Both the position numbers and the translations under genes were made by a program. From an uncultured Verrucomicrobiales bacterium (GTDB lineage: Bacteria; Verrucomicrobiota; Verrucomicrobiia; Verrucomicrobiales; DEV007): a stretch of 64,000 nt of DNA. Below are positions 44,470 through 55,498 of this stretch, in pieces. Location of the stretch: contig CALSSN010000021.1 of the NCBI GenBank assembly GCA_943789025.1, forward strand, positions 1 to 64,000. The letters run 5' to 3'. The notes beneath the pieces are model-generated. The model was not told the origin of the DNA and did no database searches. It saw only the letters and a list, made by a program, of their open reading frames with translations. How positions within the stretch are numbered: position 1 is the stretch's first letter; every line of letters starts with the position of its first letter.

Positions 44470-45264
44470 TCAGAGTCCGGTGGGGTGGTCGATGAAGTGG
44501 TGCTCGAGAGACAGGCGTTTTTCGAGCTCGCTGCCGAGCGCTCGGACCCCGAACGTCTCGGTCGCGTAGTGGCCGGCATAGAGAACGTTGATGCCGAGTT
44601 CCTCTGCGAGGGGAAAGCTCCAGTGCGGGCCTTCCCCGGTGATAAACGTCTCGATTCCGGCCTCAGCCACAGCGGCCACTTCTGAACCTGCACCACCGGT
44701 GATGATACCAACCTTACCTACGGCATCGCTTTTCCCGCCCGGACAGAGATGGACGTCGCCATTGACCGCCCGGGCAAGGCGTTCCCGCAGGTCTTTCACC
44801 CCACCTGAGAAAGCCCCCGCGAGCCCGAGATCAATCCCTTTCCAGGCAAAAAAAGGAGCAGGATTCTCCAGCCCGATTGCCCGCGCCAGGCAGGCGTTGT
44901 TGCCATGGGAGGGATGGACGTCGAGCGGAATATGACTGCTGTAAATGGCGAGGTCGGCCTCGTGGGCGAGACGAAGTTTCTCATAGGCTGCTCCCGTGTG
45001 CGCTTGAAGCCCCTGCCAGAAGAGGCCGTGATGAACCAGCAGCAGAGTTCCACCATCCCGATGACTCGCGCCTGTTTCACCGGCATGGGCAGCAGCTTTT
45101 CGCAGCACCGGCAGGGACGCATCCACGGCAGTGATGACCCGGCTGATTTCGCCGGACCGGTTTTCGAGTTGCAGTCCATTAAGCGCGTTCGGGTAGTCGG
45201 GGATCCCGCTGCTACCAAGTTCGGATTCGAGGAGAGCGACGATGTTCTGAAGTCCGGCCGTCAT
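44470..45264 (-). CDS. NIF3-like dinuclear metal-centre hydrolase (YbgI/DUF34 family)
   Basis: A 264-residue toroid-forming protein of uncertain role. Metal ligands sit in LLLVHHGLFW (two His), IYSSHIPLDVHP and the C-terminal TGEGPHWSFPLAEELG and YAGHYATE. VGIITGGAGSEV marks the central strand. The family binds two metal ions and has been suggested to act as GTP cyclohydrolase-like or NAD-salvage enzyme, without firm proof. Upstream and nearly touching the glycosylase gene; divergent from ychF. Confidence 0.88.
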   Translation of the reverse strand: MTAGLQNIVALLESELGSSGIPDYPNALNGLQLENRSGEISRVITAVDASLPVLRKAAAHAGETGASHRDGGTLLLVHHGLFWQGLQAHTGAAYEKLRLAHEADLAIYSSHIPLDVHPSHGNNACLARAIGLENPAPFFAWKGIDLGLAGAFSGGVKDLRERLARAVNGDVHLCPGGKSDAVGKVGIITGGAGSEVAAVAEAGIETFITGEGPHWSFPLAEELGINVLYAGHYATETFGVRALGSELEKRLSLEHHFIDHPTGL

Positions 45265-45330
45265 TCACTAACGAGACGCGAATACTTTTTGCATGCAAGA
45301 GAGATCGAGTGCGCCTAGTTTCGCGCTGTA

Positions 45331-46446
45331 ATGCTCCAGGCAGGAATCGTAGGTCTCCCCAATGTCGGCAAATCGACTCTCTTCAATGCAGTCACCCGCT
45401 CGCGGAAAGCGGAGGCAGCAAACTATCCATTCTGCACCATCGACCCGAACCGCGGGGTGGTTACCGTTCCTGACCCACGCTTGCAAGTGCTCTCCGATCT
45501 TTCCAGTTCCGAGAAGATCATCCCGGCAGCCATCGAGTTCGTGGATATCGCCGGACTGGTCAAGGGCGCCGCTGATGGGGCGGGGTTAGGAAACCAGTTT
45601 CTTTCCAATATCCGCGAGGTAGACGCCATCGTCCAGGTCGTCCGGTGCTTTGAGGACGACGACATCATTCATGAAATGGGCTCGGTTGATCCGCTCAGAG
45701 ACATTGAGGTGATTCATACCGAACTCGTGCTCGCCGATCTGGCCAGTCTCGAAAAGCGCCATCAGAATCGATCGAAAAAAGCCAAGACCGGCGACAAAGA
45801 GGCGGTCAGAGAGGTAGCAGTCATGGAGAAGCTCCTCCCGCACCTCAATGACGGAAAACCGGCTCTCACTCTGGAACTCTCCGACGAAGAAAAGCTGGTG
45901 CTGCGCGAGTTTTTTCTCCTGACATCCAAGCCCACGATTTTCGCCTGCAACGTGGCTGAAGAGGATCTTGCCGGAGCACTCGAGGACCCTGAGTCGAATC
46001 CGCTAGTGGCCATGGTGCGGGCCCACGCGGAGAAGAGTCACGGTGCCGAGTCGGTGGTCATCAGCGCTCGGATCGAGGAAGAGATGGTCGAACTCGACGC
46101 AGCCGAAGCCATAGAATATCTCGAGGCACTCGGCATCGCTGACAGTGGAGTCTCGACGCTCATACGCAGCGTCTACCACCTCCTCGGCCTACGGACGTAT
46201 CTGACCACGGGCGAGAAGGAGACACGCGCCTGGACAATCACGGCGGGAATGCTCGCTCCTGCTGCGGCCGGGGTGATCCATACCGACTTCGAACAGAAGT
46301 TTATCCGCGCTGAGATCGTCCATTACCACGACCTTGTGGAACTCGGTTCACTTGCCGCGGCGCGGGAGGCAGGGAAGCTGCGGGCGGAGGGGAAAGACTA
46401 CGAAGTCAAAGACGGAGACGTAGTCAATTTTCTCACCGGTGCCTGA
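45331..46446 (+). CDS. ychF: Redox-regulated ATPase YchF
   Basis: A 371-residue Obg-family P-loop protein that prefers ATP. Motifs: [43 protein letters not shown] and the altered specificity element CNVAEEDL in place of NKxD. The C-terminal TGS domain ([37 protein letters not shown]) is complete. Ribosome-associated, stress-related in other bacteria. Starts 66 bases from the divergent NIF3-like gene. Confidence 0.95.
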   Translation: MLQAGIVGLPNVGKSTLFNAVTRSRKAEAANYPFCTIDPNRGVVTVPDPRLQVLSDLSSSEKIIPAAIEFVDIAGLVKGAADGAGLGNQFLSNIREVDAIVQVVRCFEDDDIIHEMGSVDPLRDIEVIHTELVLADLASLEKRHQNRSKKAKTGDKEAVREVAVMEKLLPHLNDGKPALTLELSDEEKLVLREFFLLTSKPTIFACNVAEEDLAGALEDPESNPLVAMVRAHAEKSHGAESVVISARIEEEMVELDAAEAIEYLEALGIADSGVSTLIRSVYHLLGLRTYLTTGEKETRAWTITAGMLAPAAAGVIHTDFEQKFIRAEIVHYHDLVELGSLAAAREAGKLRAEGKDYEVKDGDVVNFLTGA

Positions 46447-46650
46447 GACGAAAAAGGCGCGCCTCGGGAAGCCATTTCCTGAAAAAGAACCAGGCACTCA
46501 TTGCATGGCATGAGCACCAGAACGATGGCAGATTTCTAAATTTTTGCCCTCAAAAACCTTTCAACGGTTGCACGACATGGGGGAAAGATGGTAAGCATGG
46601 GATTCGGCTTTCTTCGGGGGTGAGCGGCCTTTCATTTTATAATTTCATTC

Positions 46651-49600
46651 ATGATCAGACAAGACCGCTCGATAAGAGAATTCCTTGACGCTTTTCCAGA
46701 GGAAGTTCGTGCCTCCGGCGCCAGTCTCCATAAGGCCGGGGGTATTCTCGAGATCTTCGGCAATCACATTCTTGTCGAGGCGAAAGTAGCTTTCGAAGAG
46801 CAGGAATTCCGCATCGCTCTCAAGCTGAACGGCAACGAATGGGTCGGTTACTGCAATGACGAGCCTTATGCCTGGCAGGCTCCGGTGTATGCCGCCATGC
46901 TCGAAAGAATCCGGCAGGGGGGTGCCCTGTCTCCGACTTCGTCGGCCGAGTGCGATGGAGAGGGCACCATCTATGAAATCGCCGCGGCCAGACTTGACCG
47001 AAAGCTTCAACCTGATGAGGAAACCTATCTTGGAAAGCTTGAAAAGCGTTTTCGTCGATGGGAGGCCACCAACGAACTCTACGACACAGACGTCGTGCGC
47101 TTGAACAGCGCGTGGGAAATCGACGGCTACAACCCGCTCGTTCTCTGGCCGAATGCGCCTGGAAATATCCTCGAGTTCTGGAATTATCTCGCCTATGCGT
47201 TCGACAAGAAGAAACTCGGATTCCCGGATTTCATGCGTCCGCTCACTGATCTCGAGGCGGTGCAGGAGAGTCTTGAGGTCTGGGAGCGTCAGCGGGAAGT
47301 TGCTGGTTGGAAGGAGTCGATTCACCGCTTCACGGCCACTCCCCCTGTGCGAGCAAGGCGACCCACCCGATTTCGACTCCTCATCACCACGGAAGGGGCA
47401 AGGCTTCAGCAGGAGATCGAAGAGAATATGGGATTCGATACCGTGGCGACTCCGGAAGAGTATGCAGAAATCGCTGCAGCCCTCGAGGGAGGTGAACTCG
47501 AGATGGACCCCGCATCGGAGCTTATCCTCAGACACTTTCAGCATTACTGGAATGAGAACGCCAAGCTTGAGATTGACCTCCGTGAGGAAGCCGGCGGAAG
47601 CCTTCTCAACCAGCTTTTTCATCAGGAAAGCATTTTAGAGCATCTCGTGAACCTGGATGAGGTGCCTTTTTCAGTTCTCGAAGGCGCCGTCACATGGACC
47701 TGCGATGAGGCGGTGGCGAATGGCGGCGAGGCCTGCTGGCGCCTCCAGCTGATCGCTCCAGATGGCGAGCCCATCCCCCATGCCCTTCGTCTTCTCTCGG
47801 GGTCGCAGAACCTTTACCTCTCGGACGACTGCGCTTTCCACGGCCCTGATTTCTGGGGTAAAGGTACTGAGGTTTTTCCGGTTTACGAGATTCACCCCGA
47901 GATTATCGAGAACGGGACGGGGGTCGAGTTTCTCGCTCGGATCGGTGCGGTGCTGCCACCATCCTTGCAAGGCCGCGTGCGAGAGCGTCCTCTCCTTGTC
48001 AGTATTCATCTGGAACTAAAACGCGGTGTCACCTCTGCCTCCAGCGAGTATGTCTTCGCTACTATCACAGCCTCGGACAGTGCCAGTGAAAGGGTCGAGG
48101 TGTTCGGAAGAGACGGCTGCTGGCAGATCGAGGAGAGTCCTGAGGATCCCTCAGGGGATGCGCTCTACCGCTTTGACCGATCCGCCCTTTTTCTTTTTCC
48201 CGCACTTCTCGACGACCTTCAGGCAAGCTACGACCCCGGCATAGACGGGTGGAAGATTCGGGTGACGAAAGCCTTCCCTGAGATCTTCGCTCGGTGGGCG
48301 CGGAACATTCCTCCCGGCATCGTACTCGAGCCGGTGGGAGAGATTGCGACCTTACTGGAGGACCCGGTTTCCGGAAGCCTCAGCCTGGAAGTCGAAGGGT
48401 CGGAAATCGACTGGTTTGATATCAAGGTGTCTATCGCTGTGGAAGGCCACAAAGACCTGAGCAAAGCTGACATCAATGCCCTCGTCGCGGCCCGCGGGGG
48501 TTACGTCAGGGTCGAAGGACGCGGGTGGATGCGCCTCAAACTCGAGATGGGAGAGTCCGCGCGGGAAGCGATCGATCGTCTGGGAATCGACGCTTTCGAC
48601 ATGTCGGGGAAAACCCATCGCATGCACGCACTCCAACTCGCCGATCCAGCCGCCAAGGAGGTCTTTAGCCAGCATGCGTGGGAGGACATTTCCTCACGGG
48701 CCAGCGCCCCTCAAACTCCACGTGCGCCCGGCCCCCCAGCAAGATGCTGGAGGCCGAGCTCAGGCCCTACCAGACCGAGGGTTTCCATTTTCTTTCCTAC
48801 CTGGCGACCAACCGCTTCGGCGGAATCCTGGCTGACGACATGGGTCTGGGCAAGACCATGCAGGCTCTCGCATGGATCCTCTGGTTGCGCGAGAAGAGCG
48901 ACGACGATGGACCCGCGCCCGCTCTCGTTGTGGCACCGAAGTCTGTCCTCGATGTCTGGGCCACCGAGATCGAGCGACATGCCCCGCTGCTGACCTATCA
49001 GGTGCTCCGGAGCAGAGAGGATCTGGAGATCGATCACGTGGTCAAGGAAGTCGATGTTCTGATCATCAATTATGCTCAGCTGCGGTCCTCCATTGAGGAA
49101 TTAAGGAAGGTTTGCTGGGTGGCCGCCATTCTGGACGAAGGCCAGCAGATCAAGAATCCGGATTCCAAGGCGGCTAAGGCGTCGAGGATGCTGGAGGCTG
49201 AGAACCGACTGGTCCTCTCAGGAACCCCGATCGAGAATCGTCTCCTTGATGTCTGGAGCCTGATGGCCTTTGCCATGCCCGGAGTGCTGGGTGATCGAAA
49301 GTATTTTCGTGAGCGCTTTGACCGCCGGAAAGACGTGACTGCCCAAGGACGCCTGACCGCACGGCTGCGCCCGTTCCTGCTCCGCCGCACCAAGAATCAG
49401 GTCGCTCTCGACCTGCCTCCAAAGGTGGAGGAAGAGGTGCTCTGTCAAATGGATGAAGAGCAGCAGCAGCTCTATGACGCGGAGTGTGCTCGAGCCAGAA
49501 CCAATCTTCTCGAGATGGGGGAAGACGGGTTGAAAAGTCAGCCGTTTGCGATTCTTCAGGCGCTCATGCGGCTGCGGCAAATATGCTGTCACCCCACCCT

Positions 49601-50148
49601 GATCGATGATGCCCATCGCGATGTCGAGAGCGCGAAGATGGAGGCGCTCTTTTACCTGCTCAACCAGCTTCGGGAAGAGGGGCACAAGGCGCTGGTCTTC
49701 TCCCAGTTTACCTCACTTCTCTCACTGGTTGAAGCGCGGCTTGAAGAGGAAGATCGCCCGTACCATCTCCTTACCGGGAAAAACGGAAAACAGGAGTGAG
49801 GTGGTGCGAAATTTCCAGCGAAGTAAAGATCCCGATGTTTTTCTGCTTTCTCTCAAGGCTGGCGGCAGTGGTCTCAACCTGACCGCAGCCAGTTACGTGA
49901 TCCTCTTCGACCCGTGGTGGAATCCCGCTGTGGAGGCACAGGCGATTGACCGGACCCACCGGATTGGGCAGGTCAACCATGTGATGGCCTACCGCCTGAT
50001 CACCCGAAACACGGTGGAGGAGAAAATCCGTCGCCTTCAGGCGCAGAAGCAGGATCTCATCAAAGGAGTGCTCGGCTCAAACGACAGCAGCTTCGCTGGA
50101 AATCTCGACATGAAAGACCTCAAATTCCTCCTCGGAGAGGGCGCTTGA
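46651..50148 (+). CDS. SNF2-family helicase/ATPase, frame-disrupted at two places
   Basis: Corrected length is about 1165 residues: an N-terminal region of about 690 residues of no recognised domain, then the SNF2 motor with LADDMGLGKT (motif I), AILDEGQQIKN (motif II, DEGQ where relatives usually have DEAQ), LSGTPIENRL (III), LSLKAGGSGLNLTAAS (V) and DRTHRIGQ (VI). The first break is at the C6 run 48732-48737, where one C seems missing (corrected SKMLEAELRPYQTEGF); the second is at the A5 run 49779-49783 with one A too many (corrected GKTENRSEVVRNFQ). SNF2 motors remodel protein-DNA complexes; a role in repair or transcription recycling is likely but unproven. Confidence 0.88.
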
Positions 50149-50174
50149 GCAAGACTTTCTTCTTCTTCACGTGA

Positions 50175-50870
50175 TCAGTAATTGCCTGGGGGAGGCTTGA
50201 GGAGCGGCAGGGGAAGAATTTCGCTCGCCGAAGGTGGGACCGTCTCGCTTCGATCCGGATTTCGGTTGGCTTCTTCTGGCGTAGAATTTTCCTCCTCACT
50301 GCTGCGCTCTGGCACCGCTGCAACTTCGGCAGGAACCTCGGTCTTTTCTCGAGCTCGGATCTCCTCAGGCGGGAGTCGGAGGGGAGGGAGATCCGAGGCA
50401 TCGAGCCCGATTTTTGTCTCGCCAGCGGGAGGCCCTTCCTCGATCAGGTCAGCTCCATCCTCTCCAGCCAGTTCTGCGACTGCTCCCACCGTCTCGGTTT
50501 TCTCATCCGGGGTTCCTGGGATTTCCTGATAATAAATCAGATCACCTGTCCCGGGGGAGCCGCTTTTGATATCGGCAATGAACAGCGTCCCTCTCTTTTC
50601 AAGGCTGCGCTCGAGGAGTCCCCCCTCGCCGCTGCCGTCCCTCGGGCGCCATTCGAGTTCTTCACCCGCCTTCGGCACCCACCTTGCTGTGCGCTTGAAG
50701 ACGACAAAATCTTTTCCCTGGACCCCCTTGATCACGCCAATCAGGTAGCGTTTCGGCTTCGAGGAAACTACCTCTGACTCTTTTTTCGGGGAGTTGCAGG
50801 AAAAAAGCAGTGCGAAAAAGAAACAGGATGAAAGCGAGACAAGCAGGATTTTTGAAGGGCGATCTTCCAT
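50175..50870 (-). CDS. Hypothetical lipoprotein with Glu/Pro-rich tail
   Basis: A 231-residue protein of unknown function. The start at 50870 gives a lipoprotein signal ([19 protein letters not shown]). A small globular part follows ([35 protein letters not shown]), reminiscent of a beta-barrel of an RNA- or ligand-binding type but not assignable, then a long Glu/Pro/Ser-rich disordered stretch. It lies 38 bases behind clpX. Because clpX is frameshifted, a raw frame call runs the clpX N-terminus into this gene; they are separate proteins. A 7-bp repeat spans its start. Confidence 0.65.
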   Translation of the reverse strand: MEDRPSKILLVSLSSCFFFALLFSCNSPKKESEVVSSKPKRYLIGVIKGVQGKDFVVFKRTARWVPKAGEELEWRPRDGSGEGGLLERSLEKRGTLFIADIKSGSPGTGDLIYYQEIPGTPDEKTETVGAVAELAGEDGADLIEEGPPAGETKIGLDASDLPPLRLPPEEIRAREKTEVPAEVAAVPERSSEEENSTPEEANRNPDRSETVPPSASEILPLPLLKPPPGNY

Positions 50871-50882
50871 CTTCCATCTTCC
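50862..50882. repeat. 7-bp repeat (ATCTTCC x3) across the lipoprotein start
   Basis: On the coding strand the unit reads GGAAGAT, so each copy offers a GGAAG ribosome-binding element and an ATG. ATGs at 50877 and 50870 lie in different frames; only 50870 opens the lipoprotein. Confidence 0.8.
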
Positions 50883-50908
50883 AGTTGCAGAAATGCATGA
50901 TTCGCCGT

Positions 50909-52202
50909 TCAGGCTGCGTTTTTGGCAGCCCGTTTTCGGATGATCGGCGGCTTTTTCCCTTCGACCACATTCGCATTGATGGTGACTGTATCGATGTCGT
51001 TCCGACTCGGCGTCTCGAACATGACATCGAGCATCACCCTTTCGAAGATAGAGCGGAGCGCGCGCGCACCCGTGCCCCTCTCCACGGCTTCTTCCGCGAA
51101 GGCTCGCAGCCCGTCTTTGGTAATCTTCAAAGTGACGCCATCCATGGCCAGCAGTTTGCCATACTGTTTCGCCATCGCGTTCTTCGGCTCGGTCAGAATT
51201 CTGACCAGTTCTTTCTCCGTGAGCTTCTCCAATGAGGAAACAACAGGGAGACGACCGACGAACTCGGGGATCAGCCCGAAGGAGAGCAAATCCTCGGGCT
51301 GAATATCCTGCAGGCCAATACTGCCTTGGGTGTTTTTCTTTTCCTTGCTGCCGGAAACGGACACGGGTTTGCCAAAGCCGAGCACGTTTTTGCCTTCTCG
51401 ACGGGCGATAATGTCCTCGATACCGACGAAGGCACCGCCACAGATGAAAAGAATTTTTCCAGTGTTGACCTGAATATACTCCTGCTGCGGGTGCTTGCGC
51501 CCACCTTGCGGGGGGGACATTGCAAACCGTGCCTTCCAGCATTTTTAAGAGTGCCTGCTGAACTCCCTCACCGGAGACGTCACGGGTGATACTGACATTC
51601 TCGGTTTTGCGGCCGATTTTGTCGATTTCATCGATGTAGATGATTCCGAGTTCGGCGCGCTGCACATCGTAGTCTGCTGACTGCAGGAGGCGCAGAATGA
51701 TGTTTTCAACATCTTCTCCCACGTAGCCCGCTTCGGTCAGGGTCGTGGCGTCCGCGATACAGAACGGGACATTCAGCTGGCGGGCGAGAGAGCGGGCAAG
51801 GAGGGTCTTTCCGGATCCGGTAGGCCCGACAAGCAGAATATTGCTTTTCTCGATCTCCACGTCCTCAAAATCCGCGTGTTCTTTCCCGAGGGTATCGGCT
51901 TCAGTTCCCGAGACCCGCTTGTAATGGTTGTGCACGGCAACCGAGAGTACTTTTTTGGCGTCCTCCTGTCCGATGACATGTTCACCGAGGTTTGCACAGA
52001 TTTCCGCTGGCTTCGGAACACTGAGGCTTTTCTGGGATGAGCTCGGGCTTGCGGCTTCTTTCAGTTCTTTATCAAGGATGCCTTTACAAACGATGATGCA
52101 GCTGTCGCAGATGTAGACACCAGGTCCTGCGATCAGCTTCTTGACTTCTGCGTGGCTCTTGCCGCAGAAAGAACACATGGTGAGGTTTGCAGCGCGTGCC
52201 AT
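50909..52202 (-). CDS. clpX: ClpX ATPase subunit of ClpXP, frame-disrupted
   Basis: AAA+ unfoldase feeding ClpP. Zinc-binding domain with [17 protein letters not shown] and YICDSC; Walker [12 protein letters not shown]; pore loop YVGEDVENI; Walker [14 protein letters not shown]; then in the second piece [29 protein letters not shown], sensor region [12 protein letters not shown]. The pieces join if one G is removed from the seven-G run at 51510-51516 (corrected [18 protein letters not shown]). Such a core gene is unlikely to be broken in a living cell, so an assembly error is the best reading. The ATG at 52202 ([13 protein letters not shown]) is chosen. clpP lies 58 bases upstream on the same strand. 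Confidence 0.92.
51510..51516 (-). other. Likely frameshift site (G7 run) in clpX
   Basis: Seven G on the plus strand; six restores the conserved [14 protein letters not shown] line of ClpX. Confidence 0.8.
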
Positions 52203-52260
52203 ATCAGTGAAAACAGAGGGTTGCTGCAACTTAAACTCTCACCACGGAAAATACGAACCG

Positions 52261-52968
52261 TTATTTCCCGTCCTTATCAGCTTCAGTTTTGCCATCTTTC
52301 CCGGCCTTTTCCTTGGCGCTGGGTGTGCTTTCAGCTCTGTGTTCAAGGACTTTGTCGACAAGCCCGAACTCCATCGCTTCCGTAGCTGTCAGGTAATTAT
52401 CACGGTCACAGGCGTCTTCGACGATCTCTACTTTCTGTCCGGTATGGTGAGCGATAATCGTGTTCAGGCGTTTCTTCAGCCGATACATGAATTCCACGGT
52501 GCGCTCGACATCGGAAGCCGTTCCTTTGGCACCTCCGGAGACTTGATGGATCATGATGTCCGAATTGGGGAGGGCGTGACGCTTGCCCTTGGTGCCTGCG
52601 CAGAGAAGGACAGCACCCATGCTCGCTGCAATGCCGATGCAGTAGGTGTTCACGTCGCAGGTGACGAAGCGCATGGTGTCGTAAATGGCGAGCCCTGCGG
52701 TGACCGATCCTCCAGGTGAGTTGATATAGATGTTGATGTCTTTTTTCGGATCCTGCATCTGGAGGAAAAGAAGCTGGGCGATGACGATGTTGGCGACCTG
52801 ATCGTCGATTGGAGTGCCGATGAAGACGATCCTGTCTTTAAGAAGGCGGGAATAGATATCGTAGGCCCGCTCCATCCGTCCTTCGGATTCGATGACAGTA
52901 GGAACGATGTAACCGCTCGGGCCGGAAGGAGAAATACTAGTAGGAGGAAAATTTTCTGAGGAGGACAT
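52261..52968 (-). CDS. clpP: ATP-dependent Clp protease proteolytic subunit
   Basis: A 235-residue serine protease. The triad is in context: Ser in [11 protein letters not shown], His in [11 protein letters not shown] and Asp in [35 protein letters not shown] is typical. The N-terminal 25 residues are an extended, likely cleaved propeptide; the C-terminus ends in a charged Lys/Glu-rich tail after KVLEHR that is longer than usual. No tig gene is upstream; the next gene is gdhA on the other strand. Confidence 0.95.
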   Translation of the reverse strand: MSSSENFPPTSISPSGPSGYIVPTVIESEGRMERAYDIYSRLLKDRIVFIGTPIDDQVANIVIAQLLFLQMQDPKKDINIYINSPGGSVTAGLAIYDTMRFVTCDVNTYCIGIAASMGAVLLCAGTKGKRHALPNSDIMIHQVSGGAKGTASDVERTVEFMYRLKKRLNTIIAHHTGQKVEIVEDACDRDNYLTATEAMEFGLVDKVLEHRAESTPSAKEKAGKDGKTEADKDGK

Positions 52969-53311
52969 GATTTTCTAACTAATCGCGGCGGCGCCTCCTT
53001 TGTCAACGCGGCAGAGGCCGGTACGGATGCCGCAAAGAAAGGAAGGCATTTGCACGGTGGAACAGTGGCTATCCAGAATCAGGCTGGAGAACCAGGCCGG
53101 TCTCTCCCGCCAGCAATCCAAAGCGCTGAGAACCGTGATTCCTGATGCTGATCCGGTGTCATGGCGTTGCGAGCCTTTTTCGGCGCGGCGGGCCTGAGGG
53201 ATCGATTGCCGGATTACCGGATTACCGGATTACCGGATTGCCGGATTGCCGGATTGCCGGATTGCCGGGCCGAAGCATTCCGCGTATCATGCGACGTTCC
53301 CGACATCCCAA
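52969..53311. other. Gap between clpP and gdhA
   Basis: About 340 bases with divergent upstream regions of clpP and gdhA. It holds the seven-copy 8-bp array described separately. A 65-codon plus-strand frame at 53000-53197 has no recognisable features and I do not call it. Confidence 0.5.
53209..53264. repeat. 8-bp tandem array, seven copies, upstream of gdhA
   Basis: CCGGATTA three times then CCGGATTG four times, ending 47 bases before the gdhA ATG. In the 5' region its copy number could alter promoter spacing or leader structure. Confidence 0.92.
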
Positions 53312-54581
53312 ATGCCCAGCACCTCCCACCCGAAGCTTTTTGAAATGGCAGTGCGCCAGTTCCAGCACGCCGCCGATCTTATTGGAATTGACCGACGCTA
53401 CCAGGACATCCTGGCGGAACCGAAGAACGAAATTCTCGTCAACTTCCCGGTGCGTATGGATGACGGGACGATTCGGATGTTTCGTGGCTACCGGATCCAG
53501 CACAACAATTTGCTCGGGCCCTTCAAAGGAGGACTGCGTTTCCACCCGGCGGTGGATCAGGATGAAGTGCGTGCTCTGGCGGCCTGGATGACCTTCAAAA
53601 CCGCGCTGGTAGGCATTCCTTTCGGAGGCGCCAAAGGCGGGGTGACTCTCGAGCCGAAAGATTTCAGCGCGTCTGAACTGGAAAGGATCGTGAGGCGTTT
53701 CACTCATGCTCTGGGAGAAAACATCGGCCCGAATCATGACATCCCGGCACCGGATATGGGGACCAACAGCCAGACCATGGATTGGCTGATGGATACCTTC
53801 GCCAACCTGCAGGATCCTTCGATGCGGCAGGACGTGAAGGGAGTGGTTACCGGAAAGTCGCTGGCCTGCGGCGGATCAGAAGGGCGCGAAGAAGCCACCG
53901 GCGCCGGAGTTCTCTACAGTCTCCGGCACTGGTGCGGTGAGGGAGAACCTTATCCTCGACGATCTTCGGGTGGCGGTGCAGGGATTTGGCAACGTAGGGA
54001 GCCACTTCTCCCGTCTGGCAGCTGCTGGAGGGTGTCGGATCGTGGCGGTTGCCGATCACAGTGCGACGCTGCAGCGCGAGCGGGGCATCGACATTCCTGC
54101 CCTTCTCTCCTGGGTGGGAGAGCACCGGGTGCTCAAGGGCTTTCCCGGTGCCGAGGAGGTCGACAACGAGGCTCTCTTCGATGCGGATGCAGATGTCTTC
54201 GTGCCAGCCGCGCTGGAGAACCAGATCACTGAAGAACGTGCACACCGACTGCGTTGCCGGCTGATCATTGAGGCCGCGAATGGCCCGACGACCGAGGCGG
54301 CGGAAAGGATCCTCTGCGAGCGAGGGATTGAGATCTGTCCGGACATTCTCGCGAACGCAGGGGGGGTGACCTCTTCCTATTTTGAGTGGTTGCAGAACAA
54401 ATCATCAGAGTTCTGGAAAGCCTCCGAGCTCGACAACAAGTTACGCGACACCCTATGGGCTGCCCACGATCGCGTTGTGGCCAGACGGCACGAGCTGGGA
54501 TGCAGCTTCCGGGACGCTGCCTACGCGGTGGCACTGGAGCGACTCGGTGAGGTTTACGAAAGGCGCGGCATCTTTCCGTAA
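53312..54581 (+). CDS. gdhA: Glu/Leu/Phe/Val dehydrogenase (glutamate dehydrogenase), frame-disrupted
   Basis: NAD(P)-dependent enzyme linking 2-oxoglutarate and glutamate. Substrate-binding half: GPFKGGLRFHPAVDQDEVRALA with the catalytic Lys region, VGIPFGGAKGGV, and PAPDMGTNSQTMDW. Nucleotide half: VAVQGFGNVGSHFSRLAA, EAANGPTTEAAERIL and DILANAGGVTSSYFEWLQN. The halves are in different frames; deleting one G from GGG at 53941-53943 gives RHWCGEENLILDDLRVAVQGFG. Corrected length is about 422 residues, normal for the family. The start at 53312 (MPSTSHPKLFEMAV) follows the 8-bp array. Confidence 0.9.
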
Positions 54582-54627
54582 TCGGCGCCCATCAAAATGT
54601 TTTCAGTTACGAGTTCGAGGTGCGGGG

Positions 54628-55440
54628 TTAACGCCTGCCAGAATGACGTTTTTGAGAAAAAAGCCAGCGATAAAGAGCCGGGTCATCATAGGCGCGTCGG
54701 CCGGCATTGTGCCCCATATCCGAGTAGATAGTGAGTCTGGCATTTTTGTGTCCCTCTGCTCGGACCGCATCGATCACCCGCTGCGACCGCTCGGCTGGCA
54801 CGACTCGGTCCTCGGCACCGGCGAAAGCCCAGATCGGGACTTTCAACAGGCTTTCGATCCAGCGATCAAATTCCGGAGTGACGGCCTTCGGGCCGCCCCG
54901 GCCGATCCCACCGACTATCGGCGCGATAGCAGCGAAGTATTCAGGCCGGGTAGCCGCCCATACCCACGTTCCATAGCCCCCCATACTATTTCCCGTCAGG
55001 TAGATGCGGCTTGCATCGATAGGGAGAGTCTCCTTGAGCTGATGAAGAAAAATGTCGAGATCTGCAGGTGTCCAGACTCCGCGATCTCCGGCAGGAGAGT
55101 GTCTTAAACACTGGGGAGCGACGAGGAGACACGGGGAGTGCCCGAGCCTCTCGATCGAGCGCAGGACAGCCCCCGGCTGCCCCGCGATGCGACGTACGTC
55201 GTCACCCACCCCACCGGCTCCGTGGAGGTAGATGACGATCGGGAGTAGGTCTTTGGAGGCCTTGAGGTCGGGGGTGAGAAGGAGGTAGTCGGGGTTGAGG
55301 AATTCAGTCTTCTCCGCCACGTCGTCTGGAAGCCTGAGAACCTCTGACCGCGGCGGAGGCTGGGCAAGCGTCAGGGAAACAAAGGTCAACAAAGAGAGGA
55401 GAGAAAAAGTCGTGTGCGCCAGGATCCGTATTGCATCCAC
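54628..55440 (-). CDS. Secreted alpha/beta-hydrolase, PHB-depolymerase/LpqC-type esterase
   Basis: A 270-residue exported hydrolase. Signal peptide TTFSLLSLLTFVSLTLA; oxyanion region VIYLHGAGGVGDD; nucleophile Ser in LTGNSMGGYGTWVWA; Asp in FAGAEDRVVPAERSQ; His in YSDMGHNAG. The family includes feruloyl and polyhydroxyalkanoate esterases; substrate is unknown. It follows pcm by 58 bases on the same strand. Confidence 0.88.
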   Translation of the reverse strand: MDAIRILAHTTFSLLSLLTFVSLTLAQPPPRSEVLRLPDDVAEKTEFLNPDYLLLTPDLKASKDLLPIVIYLHGAGGVGDDVRRIAGQPGAVLRSIERLGHSPCLLVAPQCLRHSPAGDRGVWTPADLDIFLHQLKETLPIDASRIYLTGNSMGGYGTWVWAATRPEYFAAIAPIVGGIGRGGPKAVTPEFDRWIESLLKVPIWAFAGAEDRVVPAERSQRVIDAVRAEGHKNARLTIYSDMGHNAGRRAYDDPALYRWLFSQKRHSGRR

Positions 55441-55498
55441 CTATGTTCCTGCTTTGGCAAGCATGTATCCAGTCCTTCCTGGTGAAGAGCACCCCAAG

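Noticed and set aside
46645-47622. A 325-codon minus-strand frame opposite the SNF2 N-terminal region
   Set aside because: It overlaps the SNF2 gene completely and shows no motif. The plus-strand frame continues into a SNF2 motor after correction of two single-base errors.
50175-52229. A 684-codon single reading frame joining ClpX and the lipoprotein
   Set aside because: The ClpX frame is lost at the G7 run and then happens to read into the lipoprotein frame. The middle part has no similarity to either, so the fusion is an artefact.
53000-53197. A 65-codon plus-strand frame upstream of gdhA
   Set aside because: No recognisable motif or ribosome-binding site, and low coding character.
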